From: Chitinophagaceae bacterium | GTDB lineage: Bacteria; Bacteroidota; Bacteroidia; Chitinophagales; Chitinophagaceae | Length of the DNA stretch: 38,561 bases | Assembly: GCA_027486835.1 (NCBI GenBank) | Contig: JAIXOJ010000183.1 | Coordinates: forward strand, 1-38,561 | Reading direction: 5' to 3' | Shown here: piece after piece, positions 1 to 10,082 of the stretch | How the letters are laid out: each line of letters starts with the position of its first letter | How positions within the stretch are numbered: position 1 is the stretch's first letter | Notes under the pieces: model-generated | Told to the model about the DNA's origin: nothing | Database searches by the model: none | Seen by the model: the letters and a program-made list of their open reading frames with translations, nothing else | Translations under genes and position numbers: made by a program

Positions 1-233
1 AGTTGATGTGGTAATTTTCTACTAAAGAAAAACTGCTAAGGCTATTGTGGTGACAAATGTGGATTAATTTTATCAACTACAACTTTATTACTCACAAAGG
101 TTTTGTCGGGTACTAAGAGAGGAGGTATAAATCATAAACTGCAATCGGCAATGTAATTCCGACCAATATCCCCTCAAAAAAGTTCAAATTTTATTCTAGC
201 CTACGGCAAATGAACCTCGCGACATTAACCCCC

Positions 234-660
234 AACATCATGGGTGCATAAAAGTTTTTCGCAGTTATTAGTTAAACCTCACCCCAACCCCTCTCCGAAG
301 GCGAGGGGCAAAACGAAAAACTTTTATGCACCCAACATCATCCCCATCAAAAAAATCAAAAGAATCACAGTTCAGACAACCAGCACGACATTATCCCCCC
401 AACATCATCCCAATCAAAAAAACAAAAGAATAACAGTTAAGACAACCCTCACAACATCATGACCCCAGAATCATCCCAAACAAAAGAATCAAAAAAATCA
501 TAGTTAAGATAACCCTCAAAATATTATCCCCCCAACATCATCCCAATCAAAAAAATCAAAAGAATCACAGTTCAGACAACCCTCACGACATTATCACCCC
601 AGAATCATCCCAATCAAAAAAATCAAAAGAATCACCGTCCAGACAACCCATCAAAACGAT
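234..660 (+). repeat. Degenerate 66-67 bp tandem array, about five copies
   Basis: Unit starts marked by aacatcatcc or agaatcatcc fall at 334, 401, 467, 534 and 601, so the spacing is 66-67 bp. Each unit contains a CATCCCAATC box, an A-rich core (AATCAAAAGAATCAC) and a tail resembling GACAACCCTCACGACATTAT. A decayed copy of the tail also precedes position 234, so the array once reached further left. Copies alternate between aacatcat and agaatcat at the start, hinting at a two-unit pattern. No protein-coding sense is apparent. Confidence 0.85.
242..333. mobile_element. 92 bp MITE with 20 bp terminal inverted repeats and 8 bp target duplication
   Basis: The left end GGGTGCATAAAAGTTTTTCG (242-261) is the perfect reverse complement of the right end (314-333). 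The element is flanked by AACATCAT on both sides (234-241 and 334-341). This octamer is the start of the surrounding 67 bp repeat, so the insertion split one repeat unit and duplicated 8 bp. The interior carries a C-rich/G-rich hairpin around CCCCTCTCC and GGCGAGGGG. There is no transposase, so it must have been moved in trans. Which IS family supplied the transposase is not known; 8 bp duplications and G-rich ends occur in several families. Confidence 0.88.
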
Positions 661-768
661 TATTTGCTTATACACATTGTTTCGTAATTACACAATGCAG
701 TCCATCGATTTTATACACAAAGCCAAAAGGGCATGTTAAATGCGTGTTTTTTACACACAAAATAGCCA

Positions 769-1908
769 ATGAGCTTACATACAATAATAGATTTTCTGGA
801 GCCCATCAATCTCTACGAACTGAGTGATGATGAAGGATTTAAAGATACCCAGCTTGGCCGCCACATAGCCGCTTACACCGAAGAAGAAGGTTTTCCCAGC
901 CTAAAAGATGCCGACATGGTGCTAGTGGGCTGTGGCGAAATGAGGGGTACAGGCGGTATCAATATTACCGACGCACCCGATGCTATCCGTAAAGCATATT
1001 ATGCCTTGTTTCATTGGCACACCACCGTGTCTGTTGCCGACATTGGCAACGTGAAAGTGGGGGCTACCATAAAAGATAGTTATGCCGCTCTTAGAACAGT
1101 AATTAGTGAACTATTAAGCATGGGCAAAAGAGTGGTGATATTAGGCGGAAGCCACGATGTAACCCTTGCCCAGTATGCCGCCTACTCCGATTCCGACACC
1201 ACCGTAGATGCTACCTGTGTGGATGCAAGGATAGATTTGGATGCAGACAGTGTGTTGGCCGCCGATAATTTTTTAATGGAAATGCTCACTGGTACACCCA
1301 ATTTCGTGCGCCACTATAACCATATTGGTTTCCAAAGCTATTTTGTACATCCTAGGATGCTGGAAGTAATCGACCGCCTTCGTTTCGATTGTTTTAGAGT
1401 AGGCAAAGTGAAAGAAAACTTAGAAGAAATGGAACCTGTTATCCGCAGCAGCCAACTATTTAGTTTTGATATTGCCGCCATCCAACATGCCCATGCACCC
1501 GCTAACCGACTCACCCCCAACGGCTTTACCGGTGAAGAAGCCTGTACCTTGATGCAATACGCTGGCATGAATAACGAGCTAAGCACTGTAGGCATTTATG
1601 GTTTCCACGCCCAATATGACATTCATGACCTTACGGCCAAGCAAATCAGCCACTTGCTTTGGTATTTTATGGATGGTATCCACAAAGGAAAACAAGAAGC
1701 CCCTTTAACCGATTTAAGCAATTTCTATCAATTTACTATGGCGTTTTCTGAAATTGAAACCGTGTTTTTGCAAAGCAAGAAAACGGGAAGATGGTGGATG
1801 CAATTGACGGAAGGTCAATTTATGGCCTGCAGCAAACAAGACTACCTAGCAGCCTGCAACAACGAGATTCCAGAACGTTGGCTCAGAGCAATGGAGCGTA
1901 CGATATAG
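769..1908 (+). CDS. Arginase/agmatinase/formimidoylglutamase-fold protein with one metal site altered
   Basis: This 379-residue protein has the ureohydrolase layout. Motif 1 is GGSHD with His129. Motif 2 reads DARID at residues 152-156, where active enzymes have DAHxD. Motif 3 reads SFDIAA at 232-237, where active enzymes have SxDxD. In arginase terms the four ligands of the first manganese remain (His129, Asp152, Asp156, Asp234), while the His and Asp specific to the second manganese are Arg154 and Ala236. Glu256/257 in the GFTGEEA segment matches the usual substrate-side Glu. Bacteroidota homologues are often annotated formimidoylglutamase, but the altered site makes that reaction uncertain. 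The protein is probably cytoplasmic, with no signal peptide. The gene lies 312 nt before argH on the same strand, which fits an arginine or histidine nitrogen theme without proving it. Confidence 0.8.
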   Translation: MSLHTIIDFLEPINLYELSDDEGFKDTQLGRHIAAYTEEEGFPSLKDADMVLVGCGEMRGTGGINITDAPDAIRKAYYALFHWHTTVSVADIGNVKVGATIKDSYAALRTVISELLSMGKRVVILGGSHDVTLAQYAAYSDSDTTVDATCVDARIDLDADSVLAADNFLMEMLTGTPNFVRHYNHIGFQSYFVHPRMLEVIDRLRFDCFRVGKVKENLEEMEPVIRSSQLFSFDIAAIQHAHAPANRLTPNGFTGEEACTLMQYAGMNNELSTVGIYGFHAQYDIHDLTAKQISHLLWYFMDGIHKGKQEAPLTDLSNFYQFTMAFSEIETVFLQSKKTGRWWMQLTEGQFMACSKQDYLAACNNEIPERWLRAMERTI

Positions 1909-2220
1909 CAATTGCTCGCTGTTTTGATAATTCCTAAGGCGGCCTACGTCTGCCCATTTTGCACTCATTCAGGACTATTCCCGCCCATATTAAGGTCATG
2001 TGGCAGCTAAATATTTGTGTAAACTATATAGTTAAAGTGCAAACCATTATTTTAGCCACGTTTACATAAATAAGTAAGCTAGGAATCTTAGCTGTATTGA
2101 GGAATTAGTAACCGTTTTTTGTACTAAACTTTGATTTCACTATTAATATATCAACCAGTTATGGCAATATTTATTTCATCAAAACTGCTACCTAATCCCT
2201 AACCCCTAAAAAAAGAGCAT
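1909..2220. other. Spacer with argH leader
   Basis: There is no gene and no terminator-like hairpin after the ureohydrolase-fold gene. A possible promoter near 2118-2134 contains TTTTTTG and TAAACTTTG, close to the Bacteroidota -33/-7 pattern but with one extra spacer base. Three heptads precede argH. Confidence 0.5.
2190..2210 (+). repeat. Three C-rich heptads in the argH leader
   Basis: ACCTAAT, CCCTAAC and CCCTAAA follow one another in exact 7 nt phase, ending 10 nt before the TTG start of argH. They resemble the ACYTANN heptads upstream of murF, leuD and the PorE-like gene, on the same strand relative to the gene. Confidence 0.6.
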
Positions 2221-3555
2221 TTGAAACTTTGGCAGAAAGACGTTGCTTCGTTAAAGGAAGTAGAAACATTTACGGTAGGCAAAGACCGTGAGATGGATTT
2301 GCTATTAGCCCCTTTCGATGTTTTAGGTTCCATAGCCCATGTTACCATGCTGGCCACCATTGGTTTAGTAACCAATCAAGAGCGCGACACACTGGTGCAA
2401 ACACTGCAAACTATTCATGCGCAGACCCTTTTGCCCGATTTTGCCATTGCCGAAGGCATAGAAGACATCCACTCCCAAATAGAATGGATGCTCACCAGCC
2501 AATTGGGCGACATGGGCAAGAAAATACACGCCGCAAGAAGCAGAAACGACCAGGTGTTGCTAGACATCAAGTTGTTTTTACGTGCAGAAATAGAACAATT
2601 AGCCAACCATATTTTAGATTTTTTCCAGCTATTGCAAGCCCAAAGCGAAACCTATAAAGCGGTGTTGCTGCCAGGTTATACCCACCTGCAATTGGCCATG
2701 CCCTCCTCCTTTGGTTTATGGTTTGGTGCCTATGCCGAAAGTTTGGTGGACGATATTGTCACCCTCCAAGCAGCCTATAAAGTGGTGAATAAAAATCCAT
2801 TAGGTTCTGCGGCAGGCTATGGGTCATCATTCCCCATTAATAGAACATTTACGACTACATTATTGGGTTTCGACCATTTGAATTACAACGTAGTATATGC
2901 CCAAATGGGCAGAGGAAAGGCAGAGCGAATAACAGCACAAGCCCTAGCAAACGTTGCAGATACATTGGCAAGAATGAGTATGGACATGTGTTTATACCTC
3001 AATCAAAATTTCAACTTTGTTAGTTTCCCTGCCGAGCTTACCACCGGCAGTAGCATCATGCCCCACAAAAAAAATCCTGATGTTTTTGAATTAATTAGAA
3101 GCCACTGCAACCGCTTAAAAGCCCTTCCAAACGAAATAATGATGATGACCACCAATTTGCCAAGTGGTTACCACCGAGATTTACAGTTGCTGAAAGAACA
3201 CTTGTTTCCTGCTTTTGCTACGCTAAATGATTGCATAAAAATGGCTACGCTCATGCTTAGCAACATACAAGTGCAATCAGATATTGTAGCAGACCCCAAA
3301 TACCAATACCTATTTAGTGTAGAGGAGGTAAACAAGCTTGTTTTGCAGGGTATTCCGTTTAGGGATGCTTATAAACAGGTAGGCAAAAGCATTGAGTCCA
3401 ATGCCTTTAGCTATTCTACAGAACTAGAACATACCCACGAGGGAAGCATCGGTAATTTGTGCAATAAAGAAATAAATGCCATGATGGAAGAATCGTTTGC
3501 TATGTTTGGCTTTCAAAAAGTGCGTAGCGCCCTCCATAAATTAGTGAACAATTAA
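2221..3555 (+). CDS. argH: Argininosuccinate lyase
   Basis: ArgH splits argininosuccinate into arginine and fumarate, the last step of arginine synthesis. The 444-residue length is normal. The family signature SSIMPHKKNP lies near residues 278-287, with the catalytic Ser loop; HAARSRNDQ near 103-111 and GYTHLQ near 152-157 are the other conserved superfamily blocks. The start is a TTG codon giving MKLWQKD, which I chose because the lyase fold begins at once and no ATG lies upstream in frame. It acts as a cytoplasmic tetramer in the family. The FKBP gene begins only 18 nt downstream, suggesting co-transcription. Confidence 0.96.
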   Translation: MKLWQKDVASLKEVETFTVGKDREMDLLLAPFDVLGSIAHVTMLATIGLVTNQERDTLVQTLQTIHAQTLLPDFAIAEGIEDIHSQIEWMLTSQLGDMGKKIHAARSRNDQVLLDIKLFLRAEIEQLANHILDFFQLLQAQSETYKAVLLPGYTHLQLAMPSSFGLWFGAYAESLVDDIVTLQAAYKVVNKNPLGSAAGYGSSFPINRTFTTTLLGFDHLNYNVVYAQMGRGKAERITAQALANVADTLARMSMDMCLYLNQNFNFVSFPAELTTGSSIMPHKKNPDVFELIRSHCNRLKALPNEIMMMTTNLPSGYHRDLQLLKEHLFPAFATLNDCIKMATLMLSNIQVQSDIVADPKYQYLFSVEEVNKLVLQGIPFRDAYKQVGKSIESNAFSYSTELEHTHEGSIGNLCNKEINAMMEESFAMFGFQKVRSALHKLVNN

Positions 3556-3573
3556 ACAGTTATATTTTTTACC

Positions 3574-4344
3574 ATGAAGAAGATCACCCTTTTACTTGCA
3601 TCCGCTTTGGTTGCTTTTCAGATGAACGCACAAGACAAAAAACCAGTAGCTAAACCTGCCGCAGCTGCAAAACCTGCACCAGCCGCCGCAACCAAGCCTG
3701 TAGCAAAAGCAGCAAGTGCAGCAGATGCTAGTACATTAAAGTTTAAAACCAATGGCGACAGTGCTAGCTATGCACTAGGTGTAAGAATTGCACAAAACAT
3801 TAAATCCCAAGGTTTTGAAGGATTGAACCAGTCTATTTTGCAAAGGGCAATGAATGATGTATTGCAAGGCAAAAAGTTAGCTTTAGTAGATTCTACGCTA
3901 GACCAATGTTTGGGCGAGTATCAAAAGAAAGCCATGAGCGATAAGTCGTCAGTTGCAAAAAAAGAAGGTAAAGCATTTTTAGAAGCCAATGCAAAACGCA
4001 AAGGCGTGGTTGTATTGCCCGATGGTTTACAATATGAAGTACTAAAAACGGGGTCGGATACTACTAAACCAAAATTGGAAGACAAGGTAAAATGTCATTA
4101 CCACGGCACATTAATCAATGGTACTGTGTTCGACAGTTCAGTAGATAGAGGCGAGCCCATTACCTTCCCATTAAATGGTGTAATCAAAGGATGGCAAGAA
4201 GCAGTTCAATTGATGACAGTAGGTAGCAAATGGAAATTATTTATTCCGTCTGACTTAGCTTATGGCGACCAACAAGCTGGGCCAACAATTGCCCCAGGTT
4301 CCACTTTAGTATTTGAAGTTGAATTATTAGGGATAGAAAAATAA
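3574..4344 (+). CDS. FKBP-type peptidyl-prolyl isomerase, exported
   Basis: The 256-residue protein has a signal peptide (residues 1-19, ending near MNAQ). A low-complexity Ala/Pro/Lys linker follows (about 20-52), then an FKBP_N-type helical dimerisation domain (about 58-145) and a C-terminal FKBP domain (about 165-255). The FKBP part shows GTLINGTVFDSS, the VIKGWQEAV segment and the ending GSTLVFEVELL. This is the Mip/FkpA arrangement, so it should act as a periplasmic or envelope folding helper that isomerises proline bonds. It sits 18 nt behind argH and is closed by the strong hairpin at 4371-4410. The Ala/Lys/Pro linker may tether the protein near the cell wall, which is inference. Confidence 0.93.
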   Translation: MKKITLLLASALVAFQMNAQDKKPVAKPAAAAKPAPAAATKPVAKAASAADASTLKFKTNGDSASYALGVRIAQNIKSQGFEGLNQSILQRAMNDVLQGKKLALVDSTLDQCLGEYQKKAMSDKSSVAKKEGKAFLEANAKRKGVVVLPDGLQYEVLKTGSDTTKPKLEDKVKCHYHGTLINGTVFDSSVDRGEPITFPLNGVIKGWQEAVQLMTVGSKWKLFIPSDLAYGDQQAGPTIAPGSTLVFEVELLGIEK

Positions 4345-4370
4345 TTAACCCCACTCAAAGTATTTTAAAT

Positions 4371-4410
4371 AAAAAAGGCTAACGGTTTACAAGAACCGTT
4401 AGCCTTTTTT
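4371..4410. terminator. Bidirectional intrinsic terminator between fkp and etfA
   Basis: Seventeen-base arms (4371-4387 and 4394-4410) pair perfectly around a 6 nt loop, with an A6 tract on the left and a T6 tract on the right. It can therefore stop the rightward FKBP transcript and the leftward etf transcript. Confidence 0.93.
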
Positions 4411-4455
4411 CGCTTTGAAACTTCGTTTTAACCTTTACAGGGTTTGAGAGGGATG

Positions 4456-4475
4456 CGAAAATTATTTATGCACCC
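4456..4475 (+). repeat. Solo end resembling the MITE terminal repeat
   Basis: CGAAAATTATTTATGCACCC matches 17 of 20 bases of the right end of the MITE at 314-333, the three changes being in the middle. No matching left end is visible nearby, so this would be a decayed or half element. Confidence 0.5.
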
Positions 4476-4532
4476 TTTTGAAAGTGAGTAAGGAAGTGTT
4501 TTCAAATCAATTCCATCCCAACAGTTTATGCA

Positions 4533-5489
4533 TTAACCAAGCTTTTTAATAGCTGCTGTTAATTGAGGAACTATTTCAAAAGCATCCCCTACAATGCCAT
4601 AATCTGCGGCTTTAAAGAATGGAGCTTCCGGGTCTTTATTGATGACAACAATTACTTTACTCCTGTTTACGCCGGCCAAGTGTTGTATTGCACCAGAAAT
4701 ACCAATAGCTATGTACAAATTAGGCGCAATTTGAAAACCAGTTTGGCCTACATGCTCGTGGTGAGGTCTCCAATGCGCATCGGCAACAGGGCGGCTACAA
4801 GCTGTGGCGGCATGTAATGATGAGGCAAGGTCTTCAATTATTCCCCAATTCTCAGGCCCTTTAAGTCCTCTACCTCCACTTACTACAATGTCTGCTTCTG
4901 CCAGTGGTATTTCTCCACTTACTTTATTCACCTTGGTTACTTGAATACTTGCAGGAGCAACAGCAATGGATAAAGGAGCAACAATAGCAACGCCGTCTGC
5001 TTCTTGAATTTGATAACTGTTAGGATTCAAGGCAATCACAACAATGGGGGTATGAATTTGCACATTGGCAAATGCCTTACCGCTAAATACCGTTTTCTTA
5101 ACCACAAATCCGTTAGAAAAATCTGGTAGTGCACAAGCCCCAGATACATAACCTGCTTTTAGCCTAGCTGCAACTCGTGGTGCAACAGCTTTACCTGTTT
5201 GGTTATGGCTAAACACTACTATTGATGCGCCAACTTGTGTCGCTACATCCGAAACAGCCGCTGCATAAACCTGCGCATCAACGTGCTGAAAACCTGCACC
5301 ATCTACGATATAAACTTTTTGTACTCCGTATTTGCCTAGAGCGGCAAGATCAGTAGAAACATTGCCCAATACCACTGCTTCCGCAGCTATCCCTTTTTGC
5401 TTGGCAATGCTGCTGCCATAACTGAGTAATTCGTAAGCCGATTTTTTAATTTGGCCATCGGCCTGATCCAGAAAAATTAAAACTGACAT
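4533..5489 (-). CDS. etfA: Electron transfer flavoprotein alpha subunit
   Basis: EtfA forms a heterodimer with EtfB, carries FAD and passes electrons from acyl-CoA and related dehydrogenases to the respiratory chain. The C-terminal FAD domain is clear: SGGRGLKGPENW, then ATACSRPVAD with the conserved Arg, the GQTG loop, GISGAIQHLAG and the end motif NKDPEAPFFKAADYGIVGD. I start at the ATG at 5489 (MSVLIFLDQ); an upstream start at 5510 would add seven residues with no family counterpart. The resulting 318 residues are typical. It lies about 100 nt after etfB and is presumably its operon partner. Confidence 0.95.
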   Translation of the reverse strand: MSVLIFLDQADGQIKKSAYELLSYGSSIAKQKGIAAEAVVLGNVSTDLAALGKYGVQKVYIVDGAGFQHVDAQVYAAAVSDVATQVGASIVVFSHNQTGKAVAPRVAARLKAGYVSGACALPDFSNGFVVKKTVFSGKAFANVQIHTPIVVIALNPNSYQIQEADGVAIVAPLSIAVAPASIQVTKVNKVSGEIPLAEADIVVSGGRGLKGPENWGIIEDLASSLHAATACSRPVADAHWRPHHEHVGQTGFQIAPNLYIAIGISGAIQHLAGVNRSKVIVVINKDPEAPFFKAADYGIVGDAFEIVPQLTAAIKKLG

Positions 5490-5588
5490 AATTGAGTTGA
5501 AATAATGCAACTAGCGATGAAGCCAGTCCGTATGATTTGATAAATTTAATGAGTGGGTAACAAGAATATTAGGCAAACCTGTAGCGCG

Positions 5589-6332
5589 TTATATCACTTT
5601 CGCTTCTTCGTGTAGCAAGCGTACCAATTCTGCTACATTATCCGCAGCCACCATTTTAACACCCGTTTTGGTAGGACGCAATTCATAGTTTACTACCGAT
5701 GTTAGTGCCTCTACAGCCACAGGTGCAACAACTTTTAAAGGTTTAGTACGTGCCGCCATAATGCCGCGCATGTTGGGGATACGTTGTTCTGCCACACCCT
5801 TAGCGCAGCTTACTACAAGGGGTAATTGTACCGTAGCAACCTCTTCCCCTCCATCAATTTCTCTAGTAACAGTTGCAGTTTGTCCCTCCAATTCAAATTT
5901 GGTAGCTAAAGAAATAAAAGGCAGGTTGAGCAATTCGGCCAAAGTACCACCAATGGAAGAGCCATTATAGTCAATCGTTTCTTTGCCAGTGAAAATAAGA
6001 TCGTATTGATTTTGAGTGGCAATGGCTGCAATCTGCGATGCGATGTAATAACTGTCGCTATTGTCTGTATCTACTCTGTAACCTTCGTCACCGCCCAAGG
6101 CAAAGGCTTTCCTTAAAATTGGATCCACATCAGCACCACCCACAGAAATCAAATGAATGGTGGCAGTTGGATTTTTTTCTTTCAACTCAATGGCTCTAAT
6201 TAAAGCATACCATTCATCATAGGGATTGATAATCCATTGTACCCCAGCATCTTCAAATTGGGTATTCCCATTCTTAAAAGCTATTTTGGAGGTGGTGTCG
6301 GGGGTTTTGCTAATACAAACTAAAATTTTCAT
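5589..6332 (-). CDS. etfB: Electron transfer flavoprotein beta subunit
   Basis: EtfB binds AMP and, with EtfA, makes the soluble flavoprotein. The N-terminus MKILVCISKTPDT, the block ending NPYDEWYALIRAIELKE and the central FTGKETIDYNGSSIGG are the usual ETF-beta features; the C-terminal recognition-loop region reads PNMRGIMAARTKPLKV. The start at 6332 gives this standard N-terminus; the open frame extends 13 codons upstream without similarity. It is the first gene of an etfBA pair transcribed leftward, divergent from the TPR gene. Confidence 0.95.
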   Translation of the reverse strand: MKILVCISKTPDTTSKIAFKNGNTQFEDAGVQWIINPYDEWYALIRAIELKEKNPTATIHLISVGGADVDPILRKAFALGGDEGYRVDTDNSDSYYIASQIAAIATQNQYDLIFTGKETIDYNGSSIGGTLAELLNLPFISLATKFELEGQTATVTREIDGGEEVATVQLPLVVSCAKGVAEQRIPNMRGIMAARTKPLKVVAPVAVEALTSVVNYELRPTKTGVKMVAADNVAELVRLLHEEAKVI

Positions 6333-6571
6333 GTTCGATTTAGTGGTTTGATAAAAAAACGAGGGAATCAAAAAACTAGGGCGGCAAATATATACCTCTC
6401 ACTCATGGGAATGGTAGCATAAATGCAGTTCTTTTGCGTTTGTTGAAAGCGGGCGCGTATTGATAGAGGTACTATCCCTCCACAAATCCTTGTACAGTAA
6501 CCATTTGGTTAAATAACAAGCGCACCCCTTCAACTTATTTGCACCAGTTATTAAATTACTTAGAGTACCGC

Positions 6572-6883
6572 ATGGATAAGATTGAAAAATTAAAGGCTTA
6601 TTTACTTCTTTCCCCCAAGGATAATTTTTTGCGTCACGCACTAGGGTTAGAATACATTAAAATAGGAGATGAGCTAGCAGCAAAATCACTCTTTGAAGCC
6701 ATTCTGTTAGACAGCCCCGACTATGTAGGCACCTATTATCACTTGGCAAAATTGCTTGAACGTCTATCACTTACTGATGAAGCAATCCAATGGTATGAAA
6801 AGGGGATGGCCGCCGCAAAGCTGGCAAAGGATAATCATGCCTATAACGAATTGCAGGCTGCCTACGAAGAATTGGTGTACTAA
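6572..6883 (+). CDS. Small tetratricopeptide-repeat protein
   Basis: This protein of about 103 residues begins MDKIEKLKAYL. It contains two or three helical TPR units, for example NFLRHALGLEYIKIGDELAAKSLFEAIL and the next unit YVGTYYHLAKLLERLSLTDEAIQWYEKGM, with the usual A/G, Y and A positions. It has no signal peptide and should be a cytoplasmic adaptor. The open frame could start at 6539, but those 11 codons overlap the likely promoter region of the divergent etfBA/TPR spacer. Its partner is unknown. Confidence 0.8.
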   Translation: MDKIEKLKAYLLLSPKDNFLRHALGLEYIKIGDELAAKSLFEAILLDSPDYVGTYYHLAKLLERLSLTDEAIQWYEKGMAAAKLAKDNHAYNELQAAYEELVY

Positions 6884-7058
6884 TTTTAATTAGCCAATCT
6901 GATGTTTTTTTGGAAAAATTGAACTGATTTATAGATCAATTATAAAGGTCTTGAGGGCTTACCCCTAACTCAAGTGGTTTTCACAACTACGATTAGCTTC
7001 CACCTTTGTACTGTCAAAAAAATCTAACTAACGTTCACCTTTTTTAAAAAATCAAATC

Positions 7059-7325
7059 ATGTTTGCGCACATCAAATCACCCCTCGCCATTATAGCTGTT
7101 GCCGGCATTATTTTGACAGCTACTATCACTTCTCCGTTCACTAAAATGTTTGGAAAGTATTACCATGACAGCAAAGATTTCTCTTGCTGCAAAAAAGACC
7201 AATTAGTTATTCACCATTACTATACTGTTAATGTTTTTTGGATGCAGGTGAGTGAAGGATATACAGAAGAGAATACAGGAAAATCCCTCATAGGCGAATG
7301 CAACATTAAATGTTCCGAAGAATAA
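7059..7325 (+). CDS. Small Cys-containing protein with an N-terminal membrane segment, unknown function
   Basis: The 88-residue frame has a hydrophobic segment at about residues 9-27 that could be a signal peptide or an anchor. A short polar region with Cys-Cys near 43-44 follows, and two further Cys occur close to the C-terminus (ECNIKCSEE). It has its own terminator at 7374-7400, and a CACCTTTG box lies about 50 nt upstream, near the Bacteroidota -7 consensus. These flanks support a real gene. I do not recognise the family. It is probably exported, with the four Cys as possible disulfides. Confidence 0.55.
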   Translation: MFAHIKSPLAIIAVAGIILTATITSPFTKMFGKYYHDSKDFSCCKKDQLVIHHYYTVNVFWMQVSEGYTEENTGKSLIGECNIKCSEE

Positions 7326-7373
7326 CCCCCATAAATTTATTGAGATAGACTTATTAATATCCTCTGCTGTACT

Positions 7374-7400
7374 AAGCCTCCCATCTGTGGAGGCTTTTTT
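7374..7400 (+). terminator. Intrinsic terminator after the small Cys-containing protein
   Basis: AAGCCTCC (7374-7381) pairs with GGAGGCTT (7389-7396) across a 7 nt loop and runs into T6. It separates the small gene from gyrB. Confidence 0.88.
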
Positions 7401-7407
7401 AGTTTTG
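7400..7407 (+). promoter_or_regulatory. Possible gyrB -7 box
   Basis: TAGTTTTG fits the Bacteroidota TAnnTTTG consensus, right at the tail of the preceding terminator. No convincing -33 box was found, so this is tentative. Confidence 0.3.
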
Positions 7408-7465
7408 TAATATGCTCGAATTTCTGCTGTTATTTGTGTCAAAACCACTTTGGTTTCTTTTCTAA

Positions 7466-9556
<2,091 letters not shown>

Positions 9557-9716
9557 TGCATACAAATCCAAGCAATTCAGCCGCACCATTTTTTAGGCTG
9601 CTTGTTGCATTTGGTCAATATTTTCGTTTGTTTAGAAAATATTGCATTAGTTTGGCGAATATTTTTTTTAACCGTGCCTTACATTGATTAATAATAGTAG
9701 GGCAAAAAACAGATAT

Positions 9717-9923
9717 ATGGACACTAGTAAAATGATTAAGGCATATTGCTTGAAGACAAAAGAGAAGGATGTGCCAATGCACGATGCTGTAATTAGCAAA
9801 ACTGCGAAAGGTGGCTACATTGCCAATGGTAATGATGGTAAGGGCAACAAAATGGCTGCAATTCTTGGTGAAACCAAGGCATTACAGGCCATTGCTGATG
9901 GTGTTGCTAAACAGAACTTCTAA
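9717..9923 (+). CDS. Small basic protein resembling a zinc ribbon that has lost its cysteines
   Basis: The 68-residue product (start at 9717; an ATG at 9732 gives 63 residues) reads MIKAYCLKTKEKDVPM and later KGGYIANGNDGKGNKM. The spacing resembles small DUF5679-like zinc ribbons, whose pattern is AYCxKCxxK, then G, then CPxCGxKM. Only the first Cys is kept here: the others are Thr, Asn and Gly. That alignment is from memory and is inference. A strong terminator follows at 9946-9979, supporting an independent gene. The frame could extend to a TTG at 9684, which is less likely. Function is unknown. Confidence 0.65.
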   Translation: MDTSKMIKAYCLKTKEKDVPMHDAVISKTAKGGYIANGNDGKGNKMAAILGETKALQAIADGVAKQNF

Positions 9924-9945
9924 AGTTGGTTTGTAAAGAGTTACC

Positions 9946-9979
9946 AAAGCTGTCTTTTTAAAGAAAGACAGCTTTTTTT
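9946..9979 (+). terminator. Intrinsic terminator after the small basic protein
   Basis: AAAGCTGTCTTT (9946-9957) pairs with AAAGACAGCTTT (9964-9975) and continues into a T7 tract. Confidence 0.9.
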
Positions 9980-10082
9980 ATGCCTTTACTATTATGCTAG
10001 GTGTATGCTACTATTTGAGATAGCTTCCTAGAATTAGGATTTATTTAAAAAAGGAATGCGTGTATTAAGGTTATGTATTACT

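Larger units (their letters stand above)
1..768. other. Non-coding repeat-rich spacer
   Basis: No credible gene is seen. The stretch holds a degenerate 66-67 bp tandem array (about 234-660) and a MITE inserted in it (242-333). Open frames here are short and made of repeat sequence. The last 100 bases before the first gene are unique and AT-rich and must hold its promoter, although no clean TAnnTTTG box is visible. Confidence 0.7.

Noticed and set aside
244-462. Small basic protein at the left end
   Set aside because: The frame runs through the MITE and the 67 bp repeats, so it is built from repeat sequence.
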